This document shows positions 27,901 to 41,666 of a DNA stretch of 64,000 bases, one piece after another (position 1 is the first letter of the stretch; each line of letters opens with the position of its first letter). The notes under the pieces are model-generated. The model worked only from the letters and a program-made list of their open reading frames with translations, made no database searches and was not told the DNA's origin. This DNA comes from Laccaria trichodermophora. Lineage: Eukaryota > Basidiomycota > Agaricomycetes > Agaricales > Hydnangiaceae. The DNA is taken from contig JACTVC010000033.1 of the NCBI GenBank assembly GCA_018417955.1, positions 124,001 through 188,000 on the forward strand, given 5' to 3'. Made by a program: the position numbers and the translations under genes.

Positions 27901-29487
27901 TCATCATTCCTGTCCAACTTCGTGAGGATGTTGCTCATTCGTGAGCAACCACAGCTGCCCAAGGCAGTCGTTATATTCCTTCAAGACTTATCTCCTATCC
28001 TTCATGCGTACATGGTTGCGTTGGATTTCACTGGCGTTTTTGAAGTCATTCTTCAAATATCCTCTATACCTGTTTATGTCGCCGATCCAACCTTTGCCCA
28101 GGTTGTGGTCAGTGAGATTTGCACAGCAGGATTGGCAGCCTGCGAACTGGCGGCATCAGAAAACCAATTGATGACCCTACCTTATCGTCCAACTCTGGTC
28201 CGGCTTATCGGAGAAGCCATATTTCTTCAAGGGGCTGATGTGATAGAAGAGTTGGAGAAGAGGACACCCTCGCACGCCTTTTTAGCTGGCGTCATACTGC
28301 CTTTAACTCTTTCGATTGCGACAAGGGCCCAGCTCCTTACAAAAGGTATACAAACCCAGGATCGTCATCGTACCGCACTTGCAAACGCGTGGTTCCGTCT
28401 GCTGTTTTACACCATGTCAGCGTGTCAGAGGAGTCGGCCCCAGGGAGAATTGCGAAGGTCAAAGTCGAAAGAGAATAGGAACTCTGATAGTGACAAATTC
28501 TGGCGTTCTCAGCTACCATCTTTCATGATTGCACTCCAAATTTTGAAAGTTATTATTATCCGCGGTGAAGCCGACATTTCTTCCGTCGTTCCAGGCATCT
28601 GGGAGCGAATTGCTGGTTTTTGCAGGATGGTATTAGCGGACGGAAACGCAGAGTTTGCTTTGCGTGGTGAATCAGCGTTCAACTCCCCAGCAGCGTCGCC
28701 GAGATCCAGTGGTCAATTCGATTTCTCGTACTTCAATTTAAGTGTAGGAACCTTCTCTAGGCCTCGAATCACCGATTACGCCCTATGGTCCATGCTCGAG
28801 TTCGTCTGCGCGTACAAATCTCCGCTCCGACTCCAGTTACGGCTCTTGGCAACAGAAAAAGTTTCAGCCATCGACGCCGAGCTCCAAAGACTGGGGAACC
28901 GAAACAATCCGCTTTCGTCTCCGAGCAGCAGACGCACATCCATGTCTGTCTTTTCCAAAGTTCGGCGATCTGTCAGCGGGATGCCTTCTCCAGGCTCGCC
29001 GAGATTGCTTGCTTCACCATCGCCTACCCCACATGATCCGACTCTTTTTCTGGATGCTCGCAGGCCGGGGTATCAAATCACACCAGTGTCGCCTCAGAAT
29101 GGGCCAAGGATCGTGCATTTGGGACCCGCTTCGCCCTCTGTGTTGTTGGATGCTCCGTCTCCCGGAGGTATCAATGGAGGCGGCATGCGCACTGCCATCA
29201 AGACGACCAGGATCAAATCTCTTTCTCTCACTAAGGCAACATATCGTCGTGTGAGGGGCGTGCAGAGCTTCATGGGATATGATGTACTTATACCACTGCC
29301 TCCAACTGTGCCTGAGGCTCAAGACGACAGCGACTCAATATTAAGGGCTTGGACGAAGAACGATGCAATCCAAGCTATATTGCAAGAGACAAAAGAGCTT
29401 ATGGAAGAGTTTGAGGAGTCGTTCGGGGAGGGTGCGACTGAAAATGATCGGGTGCCAAACCCTCGAGATCAACCGAGTACAGACTGA
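21966..29487 (+). CDS. Very large helical-repeat protein, UNC80-like (tentative)
   Basis: The ATG at 21966 starts MSLRDENLRSENELKKPTPR. An N-terminal Ser/Pro-rich region leads into RWEHLRQHVLQASSRS, then over 1,900 residues of mostly alpha-helical, Leu-rich sequence spread over at least ten exons. It includes KPLCQLLMYHAGAGSETVVL, SPMAMQSVAHGLLMLLASLH, GGYTLFMPALVKIYSES, IEYAINRFYALHKESFLYQS and RMDNFVRLFLTVIAHDLSIL. The C-terminal third is again Ser/Pro-rich and ends near ELMEEFEESFGE. From memory this matches fungal proteins annotated as UNC80 C-terminal domain proteins. In animals UNC80 is a scaffold of the NALCN channel, related to fungal Cch1. The match rests on overall layout, not on a defining motif. 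No catalytic site or membrane segment was seen. It is the longest gene in the window. Confidence 0.5.
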
Positions 29488-29655
29488 GGATCGATAGGAC
29501 ATTTCTACTTGTTACATACCTTCTGCAATATAGGTCAATGTATCATTATTATTTCAAGTGGGTTAGGTTGTAACCTGTACATAGATATAAATGAATTACG
29601 CATCTCATTCTCTCTGTGTCTAGGGGTATATTCGCCAGCAAAGGCTACAGATTGA

Positions 29656-31367
29656 TCATAGAACGTGGAAGAAGAGTACGAAAAGGGACGTCACAAGAAC
29701 GATCATGTTATGGGCACCGCCCAACGCTACGACGGGGCCAGCCCCGTTAAGCAGTGTCGAGCGATTTGTATAATCGACGACAGGAGAGTTGCTTGTAGCG
29801 TTTGCGTCGTATGCATATGACGTGAGATTGGGTCCTGTTTGGAGGTTTGCGCACTTGACGTCAACTTCTTTCACAAGGGCGTAAAAATGGCCTATGTGCG
29901 CACAAGAGGGAGTTAGTAATATTTCGAAGAATCGTGAGAGGGACTGTCATACCAGCTGATTTGTAGTCCGGGTCGTCCCAGTTGATCATACCTTGTCGAA
30001 AAAAAAAAAAGAAAAGTGATCAGAAGGATAGTTGAGAAGCAGAATGGCTTAGTTACCTCCAGCCCATGTAACGGTACCTGGGGGGCTGCTAGAGATGCCG
30101 GCTGGCCAAAGGCTGTCAGAAGAATTGAAATCTGGTGAGGGGAAAGCCAGCGAAGAAGAAAGAAAGCACATACGAAAGTTGGATGCGAGCAGGTGTCGTT
30201 GGGTACTGAGCGATACCAGTTGTGGCATTGACGGTATCAGACTTCTTGACGGTGCGTACGACGCCGCCATCGATGGAAAATATCAAAGCATCTGGCTGCC
30301 AGTCGATCTTGGGAATGTAAGGATTGAGAAGAATGAAAAGTTATGAGACAGGCTGGTACCGTGTAGGAATGATAGTTGGTGAACGTGTCTGTGAGGCCAG
30401 TTGAGGTACCGCCGTTGTTCTTTCCCGTCGCTGAAGTCGATATCATTGAATCATCGGTGGGTAATGAACTGAGGACGATAACTCACGGATCACCCCCTGC
30501 CAGAAGTAGTTGGTCTGGCCCTCTGTAGTTGCGGCTCCAGGGAACTCCCAGTCAATCTCATCTTTGATGTCGCTCATTGTGATGAATGCTGTGACGACAC
30601 CAGCCCAGCGACCTGTTTTGACTAAACACACAACGTCGTTTCAGCGTTCCTCAATGATAACAAAAAGCGATTCAAAGCACTTTTGGCAGTGACAGTCCCA
30701 TAGTGCAGATAACGCGTCGATGAGATTCTAGTTCCGCCATTGGCCTGTGTCAGAAGTAAGGCTAGCTCGCCGCCTGAAGAGTTCGTGTTCATGATGTTGC
30801 CTTTGTCGACAACCCAATCTGGTCAAATTAGCCGGATTAGTTGGTTGTAGTGTCCAGCAAAACTACGAGCGCACCATGAGCAGAGGCATTTCCGTCGAAA
30901 AAGGTCGCGTTGGAGAGGATTCGAGAATTATCGGCGAATGTATGCTATACGGTCATGAAGACGCGTTCAAGCTTAACATGTCCAGTACCCACCGTTTTGT
31001 CCGTGCAGATAGGGTCCGGTCTGCAAGAATTCACGGCATTAGAGGCGAAAGGATTACATCCACCAAGGCAAAACTAGAAAAGATGGTCAAACTGTGCTCG
31101 CCAATGTGGCGCTGACATTCGAAACTTACATTATTCGTGCCGCAGAATCCAAATTCGCCTTCCGGATTTCATTAGTGATATAACGCGTTGAAGAGAGAAA
31201 CAACCCACTGCAGCAGGGGGCAGAAGCAGGGCAATGCGAAGTAGCGTTGCTGCATAAATGTGAACATCTGAATGCTGCCAATCGAGTAACGAAACTGACC
31301 AGGAAGTTGCCTCTGTTGAGGCAGCGAAAATAGTCGCGATAAATGCGGCTACCAGAAACGAATGCAT
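29656..31367 (-). CDS. CRH-type GH16 cell-wall transglycosylase, GPI-anchored
   Basis: CRH enzymes link chitin to beta-1,6/1,3-glucan in the fungal wall. The ATG at 31367 starts the signal peptide MHSFLVAAFIATIFAASTEA. A Cys-rich chitin-binding-like module follows, rebuilt across three short introns: CNATSHCPASAPCCS, EFGFCGTNN and FCLGGCNPFAS, then NSCRPDPICTDKT. The GH16 core has the catalytic motif DEIDWEFPGAATTEGQTNYF with both acidic residues, preceded by GRWAGVVTAFITMSDIK. A DTFTNYHSY stretch follows. The tail (NATSNSPVVDYTNRS, then GAGPVVALGG and a hydrophobic end) is a GPI-anchor signal. All elements of an active enzyme are present. Confidence 0.9.
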
Positions 31368-31732
31368 AATTTGAACGATTGTTGGGAAAAGGAATGGAAT
31401 TTAGCCAGTCGACAAGACCGGGGAAAAAGAGGTTGACTTGAATGGATAACGGTGCAACGGTAGCAATTAGGGTTGGCACTCCCATCATCACAAGATTTGA
31501 ACCAAATTTGAACAACTCAACGGCGGCGTGCCGCGCCATATGGTACCCACCTTGAACAAAAACACCTGTGATAGTCACTCACTTCGGTTCCACTTTCCAT
31601 GAGAACGCCTCCATGCAACCTCAATTGGCGACAATTGAAATCCATCATGGGTGCAGGGGGACCACTCTACTCGCCGGAGCACCTTAAGAGCTGTGGTACA
31701 GAGTGTGCATCCCCAAAATCAAAGCCGCCGCT
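31368..31732. promoter_or_regulatory. Divergent promoter, CRH-type enzyme / 7TM-like protein
   Basis: This 365-bp stretch lies between divergent starts. No gene is seen. Long frames that extend the CRH gene upstream lack a plausible N-terminus. Confidence 0.4.
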
Positions 31733-32956
31733 ATGGACGCAAATCTCCTTCCAAACCCGTTCACGCCATTTGCGTTTCTAACTGCCGAACATGCAGAGCA
31801 AATCAGATCCGCGAGTCATATAGCGGCTGGTGTGACGGGAGTAAGTGGCCCTTTCCTATTTTTTCTGAAGCGAGATGTAAATTATTTAAAATGTTATAAT
31901 GAATTCAGGTTCTGGTGTGGGATGTCGTGTGCCATTTGCATGACGATTATCGGCTTCTCTTTCAACTTAGGACTGGTCTATGTACCCTCGTTTATTTTGT
32001 CTCGAGGTAAGGAGAATCCCATCCTTGCTCGGAAATCCGCTTAATCACCAACAACCAGACTTGGAAGCCTCTTGTTTCTAGTCCCAACCATGATCTTATC
32101 AGGTATTTTATTTCAAGCGTAGATGCATTCAAGGCTTACTCAGAGCCACAGTTCAACCAACTGGCAACTGCGAAATTTTTCAGAAAATATGCAATTCCTT
32201 TTTCCCCGTCGCTGTCGCCAGCTCCAATCTTTTATTCTTCTTTCGGCTTCGGGCAGTTTTCCTGGAAAATCCGACCATCACCAGAATTGGATTCGCCCTT
32301 TGGCTAGTGTCTCTTGCAGGATGTCTAACCGTCCCATTCGCCCTTGACTCAGTGCCCGTCGGAAATACCAAATACTGCATAAACACGGACGCCAGGCCTT
32401 ACGTCGCCCTTTCTGGAATCTTCCCCTTCTTTCACGACACATTCGTATTTTTTGCGATAACATGGAAACTGACGAAGAACACACACAAAGAAATTACTCT
32501 CAGAACTGGAGTGCGCGTCGCACTTCTCGGAGATTATCTTCCCGCTTTCTCAAGAGCCCTCCTCGTGGATGGGCAGCGATATTATCTGTATGTGTCAAAT
32601 TATCATCAGCTGTATGAACTAATCTCTTGATTGAAATAAGTGTCACCATCATTACCAATTTCATCGCCGTTTTTATGATATTCATGCCGCTCCCGATTGT
32701 TTATCGACTGGTTTGGTGTTTTCCAAACGTTGCCCTGATCAACATGATGGCCTGTCTTGTCTACCGGAACACAAAACTCGGTCGGTACAAAGGTTCACCG
32801 ACAGCGACGTCGGACACCGATTTCAACGGCACGTCGGAACCCCCGCTCGCATTTCGTCACTCCACAACAATGCACGATAACACTCAAAGTCGTAGTACAA
32901 TCAATGTCAACGCCATAATCAAGAAGGAGCCTCTTCCCGGCGAACTTTCAGTGTAA
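31733..32956 (+). CDS. Multi-pass membrane protein, Agaricomycete-specific family, unknown function
   Basis: The ATG at 31733 gives MDANLLPNPFTPFAFLTAEH. Four or more introns join in frame. Joined exons read VLVWDVVCHLHDDYRLLFQL, LGSLLFLVPTMILS, SNLLFFFRLRAVFLENPTIT, TKYCINTDARPYVALSG, FFHDTFVFFAITWKL, GDYLPAFSRALLVDGQRYYL and TIITNFIAVFMIFMPLPIVY, then a cytosolic Ser/Thr tail. Six to seven hydrophobic segments are visible. I recognise the pattern (WD..DY.LLF, KYCINTD, GDYLPAFSKAL.QDGQ.YYL) as one repeated many times in mushroom genomes, but its function is unknown. It is not an STE3 pheromone receptor. One intron is about 43 nt with its acceptor at TCAGAG. Confidence 0.75.
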
Positions 32957-33128
32957 TTGTAAAAGTTTGCCTTCACGACCCAAGTAAAACACGGCGTTTT
33001 AGAAATCCGTAGATATAGTTACCATGACCTCCTACCAACAGCTTTCATTCATTACGACTTTCCCGCCCTTTCTGTAAACTTCAGTAGGACAACCACGCGG
33101 TTTGCGGTAATGTATTCAAGTCACGTGA

Positions 33129-36143
<3,015 letters not shown>

Positions 36144-36781
36144 ACGTTTGACCGCTTTCTTGATGCACTGAGGGATAGTTCATGTGACGATTGCATAGTA
36201 CTTACATATCAGCGATCGCGCGTAACAAATCGGTGACCGCAACGAAGAAGTGCCACGAATTTGGTTGTGGATAGCAGTGGGAGAGATGTGTACGTGGAAC
36301 TACCAGTAGCTAGGTACGGCCTGGATCCGCAACTGTATTTATCATTACTTCCTTCTCCGGAATATAACTCTAACTCTAACTCGTTTGTGTAAATTCTATA
36401 TTATTGCCCATTAAATGACCGATGATTCACGTCTCTTCTGATTTCAACGTTAAACCCAAAGAGACGAGTCTGGTATCCCAGAACCAGCGCAGGGATAGAA
36501 ATAGTTTATTCATACGTTTTGCCGCCAAGTTCCTGTACAATACAACAAGTCGGGGGCAAGAAAGCAAAGCGAAAGCAGATACTTAGCAGGGTGGAGTGGC
36601 ATCATGTATACGGATATCCAATATAGGTCCAAAGCGCCTCAGCGAACAATCATATCAATACAAGATGAGGGGGAAGAACGTAATGACGACACGGAGGTTA
36701 GATTACACCCGAAGAGGAGATTACACCCGAAGAGGAGCTGGACCCGGAAGGGCACAGAACTGGTGAGGAGACTATTAGCCG
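36144..36781. other. Convergent 3' flank region with a short tandem repeat
   Basis: This 638-bp stretch lies between the convergent CDC5 and zinc-finger genes. No gene is supported. At 36701-36736 the 18-bp unit GATTACACCCGAAGAGGA occurs twice in tandem. Confidence 0.5.
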
Positions 36782-38715
36782 TTAGAAAGCTGTAGGTACA
36801 TATAAAAGCACCTGTGATGGATGATATGGGTGTGACCCTGTCTCAGCGTATGAGTTCCGTTCTTCATACTGAATATTGTTTGCATCAAAGTTGGCCACTC
36901 CAGATGAGAGTGTTGGCAATGACGAAGGGGAATCGGCCGATGACGAGGAGGAAGGGGAATTGAACGTCACTGGTACGCAGCCACAGAGGTTATTATTGGA
37001 GACGGCGTGAGGATAAGAAGACGAACCTGGCCTGCTGAGCCTGACCACTGTTGGTTCCACTGCTTGTAAAGGTATAGGAAGCAAGGATGACGTACTACCG
37101 CCATTGTGAAGTCCTGCATTTTCTGGATCGCTGTCATTCTCATCTTCGGAGCAAGAATCATTAGGCGACACAGGTTTAAGTGATGCGGCGTTGGTGCAGT
37201 GTGCCAGGCTTGGGGGAACCCATCGCAACCTGAAGAATGGCTGAATCGTTTGGTGTTGCATCCCACCGTTGGGTTGCTGATGCTCCAAGTTTTGGGAGAT
37301 GGAGACAATAGGCGTGTTGAAGTCCACAATATACGGAGGGATGTCCCCATCCTGTGGTACCGATGGATTGATGCCGTGTGTTCGTAGGTGCCGCTTTGCA
37401 TTGGAGCGCACCCCAAATGTGCGAGTGCAACCTGGATAACTGCAGGCGAAGGCTGGAGGAGCAAGTTTATACTCGACTATGCGCCAACATGGCCGGAAAG
37501 AGGATACATACGTTTGGCATTGCTATGGATGTTCATATGTGTTCGTAAACCACTTGGTCTAGGACGAAAAACGAGGTGAATTTGCTAAAAAGACAATTTG
37601 TCAATGGAACGCACCGTGGAAAATACTTCCCACAGGTCTCGCAGCCATGCATTTTGGATTTCTTCTTCTTCTTCTTTCCTGCTTGTCCTACATGCTCTGC
37701 AACAGTTTCAAGATGAAAACAAAAAAGAGTAGGTAGTAAAGGGAGAACCTGAACTAATGCTTGGCACCGAGAGAGCAAAATCTGACTCTGGAATTGAGCT
37801 GGCAGATGAATTGCCTATCAGAGAAGCTCCCATAATGGGGTTACAGGGTTGTGCACCGAAGGCATTGCTTGAAGCAAGAGGCTGCGATTGCGACCAGACT
37901 GGGCTATTACTCATGGGAATGGAAGACAAGGTGGAGGGGGACAACCCGCAGACATTGTCGATAATTAAATTCTGAGGGCTGGGGTTTGTAGTGGTGATAT
38001 GGTCACCCGAGTCCATCTGCGATAATTCTGAACCGTGCTGTGATTCTTGATATTGAGCCTCAAATATGGTTAAATTTGGCAGACCACTAGAGATGCCTGT
38101 CGAAACTTTGGAACCAGAAAGAGGTAGTATCGACGGTCCATACGACATGGAGTCCGGTTGATAGGATGAGTGAGTTGGTACATGGCCATGTGGGAGGGCA
38201 GCTTTACCTACTCGCTCCGCGAGCAAAGGCAGACCGCTACGCGACGTAGGAGAGGGGGCATTGTCTAGAATGGGAGGATATAAGTCGGAAGGGTGTCGAG
38301 AACCATTTCTATCAGTCAAATGCATGTGGTCTGGGGGACTAGCAATGAGAACCTGCCCATGTACGTCTCCTGCTTCATTGTAGTAGATGCCACCAACGGG
38401 CGTCGGGTTTCCAGACCGATCTTCTTGTAAACAGGTCCGCTGCATAGACTCTGGATATCTTCCAGATCGACCGGGATTCTCTATTTCGTTCAAGCCAGGA
38501 GCAGGCACGTGTATCATCTCGCCGATTCTACCCAAGCGACTATCCCCAGGACAGCTGCTTTCGAAATAGCCCATTCTCTCATCATAATTCTGGTGTCCGT
38601 GAGAGCTAGACATGTTTAGTTGATCACTGGGCGTGTTCGACGAAAGTTGAGTGGCAGAGCCACTACGATTTAACTCATACGACATGATCGATAACCCGTG
38701 CTCGCTTGACGCCAT
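36782..38715 (-). CDS. C2H2 zinc-finger transcription factor (two classical fingers)
   Basis: The ATG at 38715 starts MASSEHGLSIMSYELNRSGS. A long N-terminal half is Ser/Pro/Asn-rich and without predicted fold. A basic stretch (KKKKKKSK) precedes two adjacent C2H2 fingers split by two introns. Finger 1 is HGCETCGKYFPR joined to PSGLRTHMNIHSNAKP. Finger 2 is FACSYPGCTRTFGVRSNAKR, then HLRTHG. The spacings are C-x2-C-x12-H-x3-H and C-x4-C-x12-H-x3-H. The C-terminal part is again low complexity with an acidic patch (SEDENDSDPE) and ends SQVLLYVPTAF. This finger pair is common in Agaricomycete regulators of unknown target. It is divergent with the folate gene. Confidence 0.88.
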
Positions 38716-39012
38716 TCTGGGTTCCGTTTAGATTGAAAAAGATTGTGCCAAAGTGGTAGAGCAACGCGGCTCGGCTTCGGAGTACCTGCTGACCATAGAG
38801 TAGAAAACCTGGCTGAAAAAAGCGTATTTTGATACGAAACCAGAGGGGAGTCAAAAGGGGGAGTGCTAAACCTTGATCAACGCGCTTAAAAGGACGAGCC
38901 CGGTTTGCTACAGGCCTCCCCAGTTGCAGCACAGAAGTTATGCACCAAACAGCAATGTGCGCTTACAATCATGCACCTGCACTGCAAACCTCCCACGCAA
39001 CAACGTTGATCA
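38716..39012. promoter_or_regulatory. Divergent promoter, zinc-finger gene / 5-formyl-THF cyclo-ligase
   Basis: There are 297 bp between divergent start codons and no coding frame of note. Confidence 0.45.
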
Positions 39013-39939
39013 ATGACAACCACTCTTCAGGCGATAAAAGCTCAGAAGAAGGCTCTCCGTAAAGCCATTTCCACAACCCTCAGTCTTCTGCCTCAATCCG
39101 AAATCGATGAGCAATGTTTGTCTTCTTTCAACTTCTGCAACAACTTCAAAATAATCGATCCTTGCAGCGCGTTCAATTACGGCCAGAGTCCTGTCATTGT
39201 CAGCCTTTTTGCAATGCAAAACGATCAGTTGCTATCTAAGCATGCCATCAGGAGAGGTCGCAACATCACACCTCGTTTCAGAGATCATTAGCCAAGATAG
39301 TAATGTTACATCCTTTCATCGCCAAGAAGTACCCACCTCCATCCTGTTGATCAGAAACGTTTTTTGCTCCAAAAATCCATTCAAAAGATGGATATATGGA
39401 TTTCTTTGAGATATTTGGCGCGGACGATCTTGCATCTTTACCCAGTGGTACCTGGGGGATCAAGGAGCCAGGTTTACTGTGGGAAGGGAAGCCCAGGATA
39501 AACGGTTAGTCCACGGTAAAGACGTCGACGTCGGATTAACGTCTACCTCTCTATCGGACAAATTAAGCTTTGAACCCGGACTCTGAGCTACTTGATGTCA
39601 TATTGCTTCCAGGTTAACCTTACCCTGCTCGCCTGATCCTGGATTCACCTTTCTGGTGTTAGGCGTTGCGTTTGATCGTTCCCTTTCACGCCTTGGGCAC
39701 GGAAAGGGCTATTATGACAGATTCATCACGTCATACACGTCCAAGGGACGCCGCCGACCTCTGCTCAGTTGGGTCCTTACATTATATTCCTCTTTTCGTT
39801 ATGCTGACAAGGGTATCAAGTTGGTCTCGCCCTTCGGGAACAAGTCTTGAACAGCGGTGAGGTACCAATGGCGGAACATGATTGGAAATTGGATATGGTG
39901 ATAGCACCGGACGAAATATTGACGAACAGGGAGGTATAA
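39013..39939 (+). CDS. 5-formyltetrahydrofolate cyclo-ligase (MTHFS)
   Basis: The enzyme converts 5-formyl-THF to 5,10-methenyl-THF with ATP and returns stored folate to one-carbon metabolism. The start MTTTLQAIKAQKKALRKAIS has the family's basic helix. Five short introns were resolved by frame. The exons read SITARVLSLSAFLQ, ISCYLSMPSGEVATSHLVSE, KTFFAPKIHSKDGYMDFFEI, DDLASLPSGTWGIKEPGLLW, then LLDVILLPGVAFDRSLSRLG and HGKGYYDRFITSY. The GHGKGYYDRF motif binds ATP/phosphate. The protein ends PDEILTNREV. About 230 residues is full length. With introns removed the gene looks intact, although unspliced frames appear broken. Confidence 0.93.
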
Positions 39940-40259
39940 ATTTACAATATATTTGCGAAAGCGATACCTTTTCAGTTTCTTTGTGTCGTGCTTGAGCTTG
40001 AGGTGCCTTCCGTAACAAGCGACAGTCCCCTTCAAGGGATTTACTATTCACCTGAGTCGATCCTTCTTCATCTGGGTCTTTTGACTTGTGCAGGTCTCTA
40101 GGCATATTCGGTGGCGCAAGAGTCAAGATATTGTCCTAGCTGACACGCGATACCCGAGTGATATTTGAAGCTCATTGATTTAAGCCTTTTCCGAGCATAG
40201 AACATATGGTTCAGGTTCGCTGGACCCCGAACTTGGCAAAAGCTTGAAGAAACTACCAA
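39940..40259. other. Convergent 3' flanks of MTHFS and the RAD51 paralog
   Basis: This 320-bp stretch has no gene I can support. A minus-strand frame running through it and into MTHFS has no recognisable features. Confidence 0.35.
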
Positions 40260-41486
40260 TCAAGATGAGACAGCGACAAATGCCAGCAAAACTTCAACTC
40301 GCCCAGACAGTGGTCCATCAGGAGAGATAATAACTTGATGGGCCCTTCCCGTAGGTAAATAGTTTGATCCTCACGAAGCAGAAATGAGTTAACCAAAGAG
40401 GAACCATCATGGACAAGCTTTTACCAAGTTGCGGAACCAAAATTCCCCTTGTCCCAGTATCGAACGTGCCTGCTGAGCCGTCCGCCTTCAGCAGCTTTGT
40501 CGAAAGCTGCGACGTTGACACAATCTATGACGTGTAAGAAGATGGTTTTCTCTAAGATTACAAACTAAACCGTGCACCGCTAAATTTCTGAAAGCTAAAA
40601 CCTTTGAGAGGACTCGCTTGAGTTTATCCAGGAGCTCGTTCTTGTGGGATATGCTCAAATTGGGGAATTGAAATGGAAAGGATATCGAGTTCAAAACAAG
40701 GAGGGTAACCTGATTCGAAAGTGATGGGTTGTGCACTGTATGAAGAAGCGCCTGACCTTTGGGTATGAATCAAGCATCCGAAGTAGTCGATGAGCAAAAA
40801 GCATCAACCTAGGTAGGGTGTGCACGCTCGTGTGATACACGAGTTGGGCGGCATTTGGACAATCCTTCGCAAGACCTGGACATTGATTAGGCCAGGTTCG
40901 AAAAGAGAAGCACATCGCAAACGTTCAATGACTCCGCGCAAATGACCTGGGTTTGCCATGTTTTGACAATCTGTGCGTAGTTGGTATTGATGGCGAATTG
41001 TTTGAGAGGAAGAAGGACCACACACCAACAAAAAGGACTTCCTCTCGAGCGTTGACAAATGAGGATACAATCTTCATCGCGACAAACTCCTTTGGACTTC
41101 CAGGTGGTCCGGATATTTCGAGAATGTGACCCCGAGATACCCCACCTTGAAGGATTTTGTCAAGAGCTGTGATACCAGTTGAAACTTTTTGGGTTTGCTG
41201 GGCCATCACTGAGGCTGTTTGAGTCACCGGAAGCGCGGCAGTTGGTGATAAAGGCTTTTGTGATAGGGCGTAAATTTCGTTGGCAACATCCAAGGAGATA
41301 TTGAGGTCTGTATGAACCCAATCCGTTAAATCAGCGTGCTATTCGAGTCTAGTAGCACACGCCTCGAGCGAGCCCATCTGGAGTTGATGTGGAGATATCT
41401 TGTACAGTTTCGTATCCTGATCGAGTCAAGGCCGATAAAATGGTTCGAGAATATCCTAGAGATAATAGAGATCGACGCGAAGACAT
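40260..41486 (-). CDS. RAD51-family recombinase paralog with atypical Walker A
   Basis: The ATG at 41486 begins MSSRRSLLSLGYSRTILSAL. An N-terminal helix-hairpin region (GYETVQDISTSTPDGLAR, DLNISLDVANEIYALSQ) leads into the RecA core. The core reads VSTGITALDKILQGGVSRGH and ILEISGPPGSPKEFVAMKI. The P-loop position is GPPGSPKE, where active members have GxxGxGKT. FVDCQNMANPGHLRGVIERL follows. TLLVLNSISFPFQFPN fits the Walker B strand. VSTSQLSTKLLKADGSAGTF and LVPQLGSNYLPTGRAHQVII close the fold. The protein ends near AFVAVSS. The exons, including a GC-AG intron at 41308-41362, join in frame. It is probably a Rad51 mediator in homologous recombination. I cannot say which of the RAD51B/C/D, XRCC2/3 or RAD57 types it is. 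Confidence 0.8.
41308..41362 (-). other. GC-AG intron in the RAD51 paralog
   Basis: The exon ends CTCGCTCGAG, the 55-nt intron begins GCGTGTGC and ends CATACAG. Splicing gives DGLAR-DLNISLDVANEIYA in frame. GT donors 2 or 4 bases away break the frame. Confidence 0.65.
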
Positions 41487-41666
41487 ATTTGTAGTCACTC
41501 ACGTGATCCTGAACGCTCTTGAAATAAAAGTTGAAGTTATGTCGGATATTGCCGACGGTGCTCTTTGCTTTCTACTTCTCACATCTCGTTCCCTTTCTTG
41601 CTTCACACATTAGAATACACTATTTCTTGCTTTGCCAATCAGCGATCCCTCGTAACACGCCGCGTC
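41487..41666. promoter_or_regulatory. Bidirectional promoter, RAD51 paralog / RRM protein
   Basis: A 180-bp spacer lies between divergent start codons. Confidence 0.5.

Noticed and set aside
31733..32956. STE3-type pheromone receptor, mating locus
   Set aside because: It has several membrane spans but lacks receptor motifs. The KYCINTD and GDYLPAF signatures belong to another family. No pheromone precursor is nearby.
36604..36795. Plus-strand frame with a repeated LHPKR peptide
   Set aside because: The repeat is due to two tandem 18-bp units in a 3' flank. It has no start context or family match and runs into the antisense of the zinc-finger gene.
39013..39939. Folate gene as a pseudogene because long frames look broken
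   Set aside because: Once short introns are removed with normal splice sites, the whole family sequence reads in frame.
39782..40126. Minus-strand open frame after the RAD51 paralog, overlapping the 3' end of the folate gene
   Set aside because: The RAD51 frame already stops at 40260. The stretch has no family features and is partly antisense to a clear MTHFS exon.
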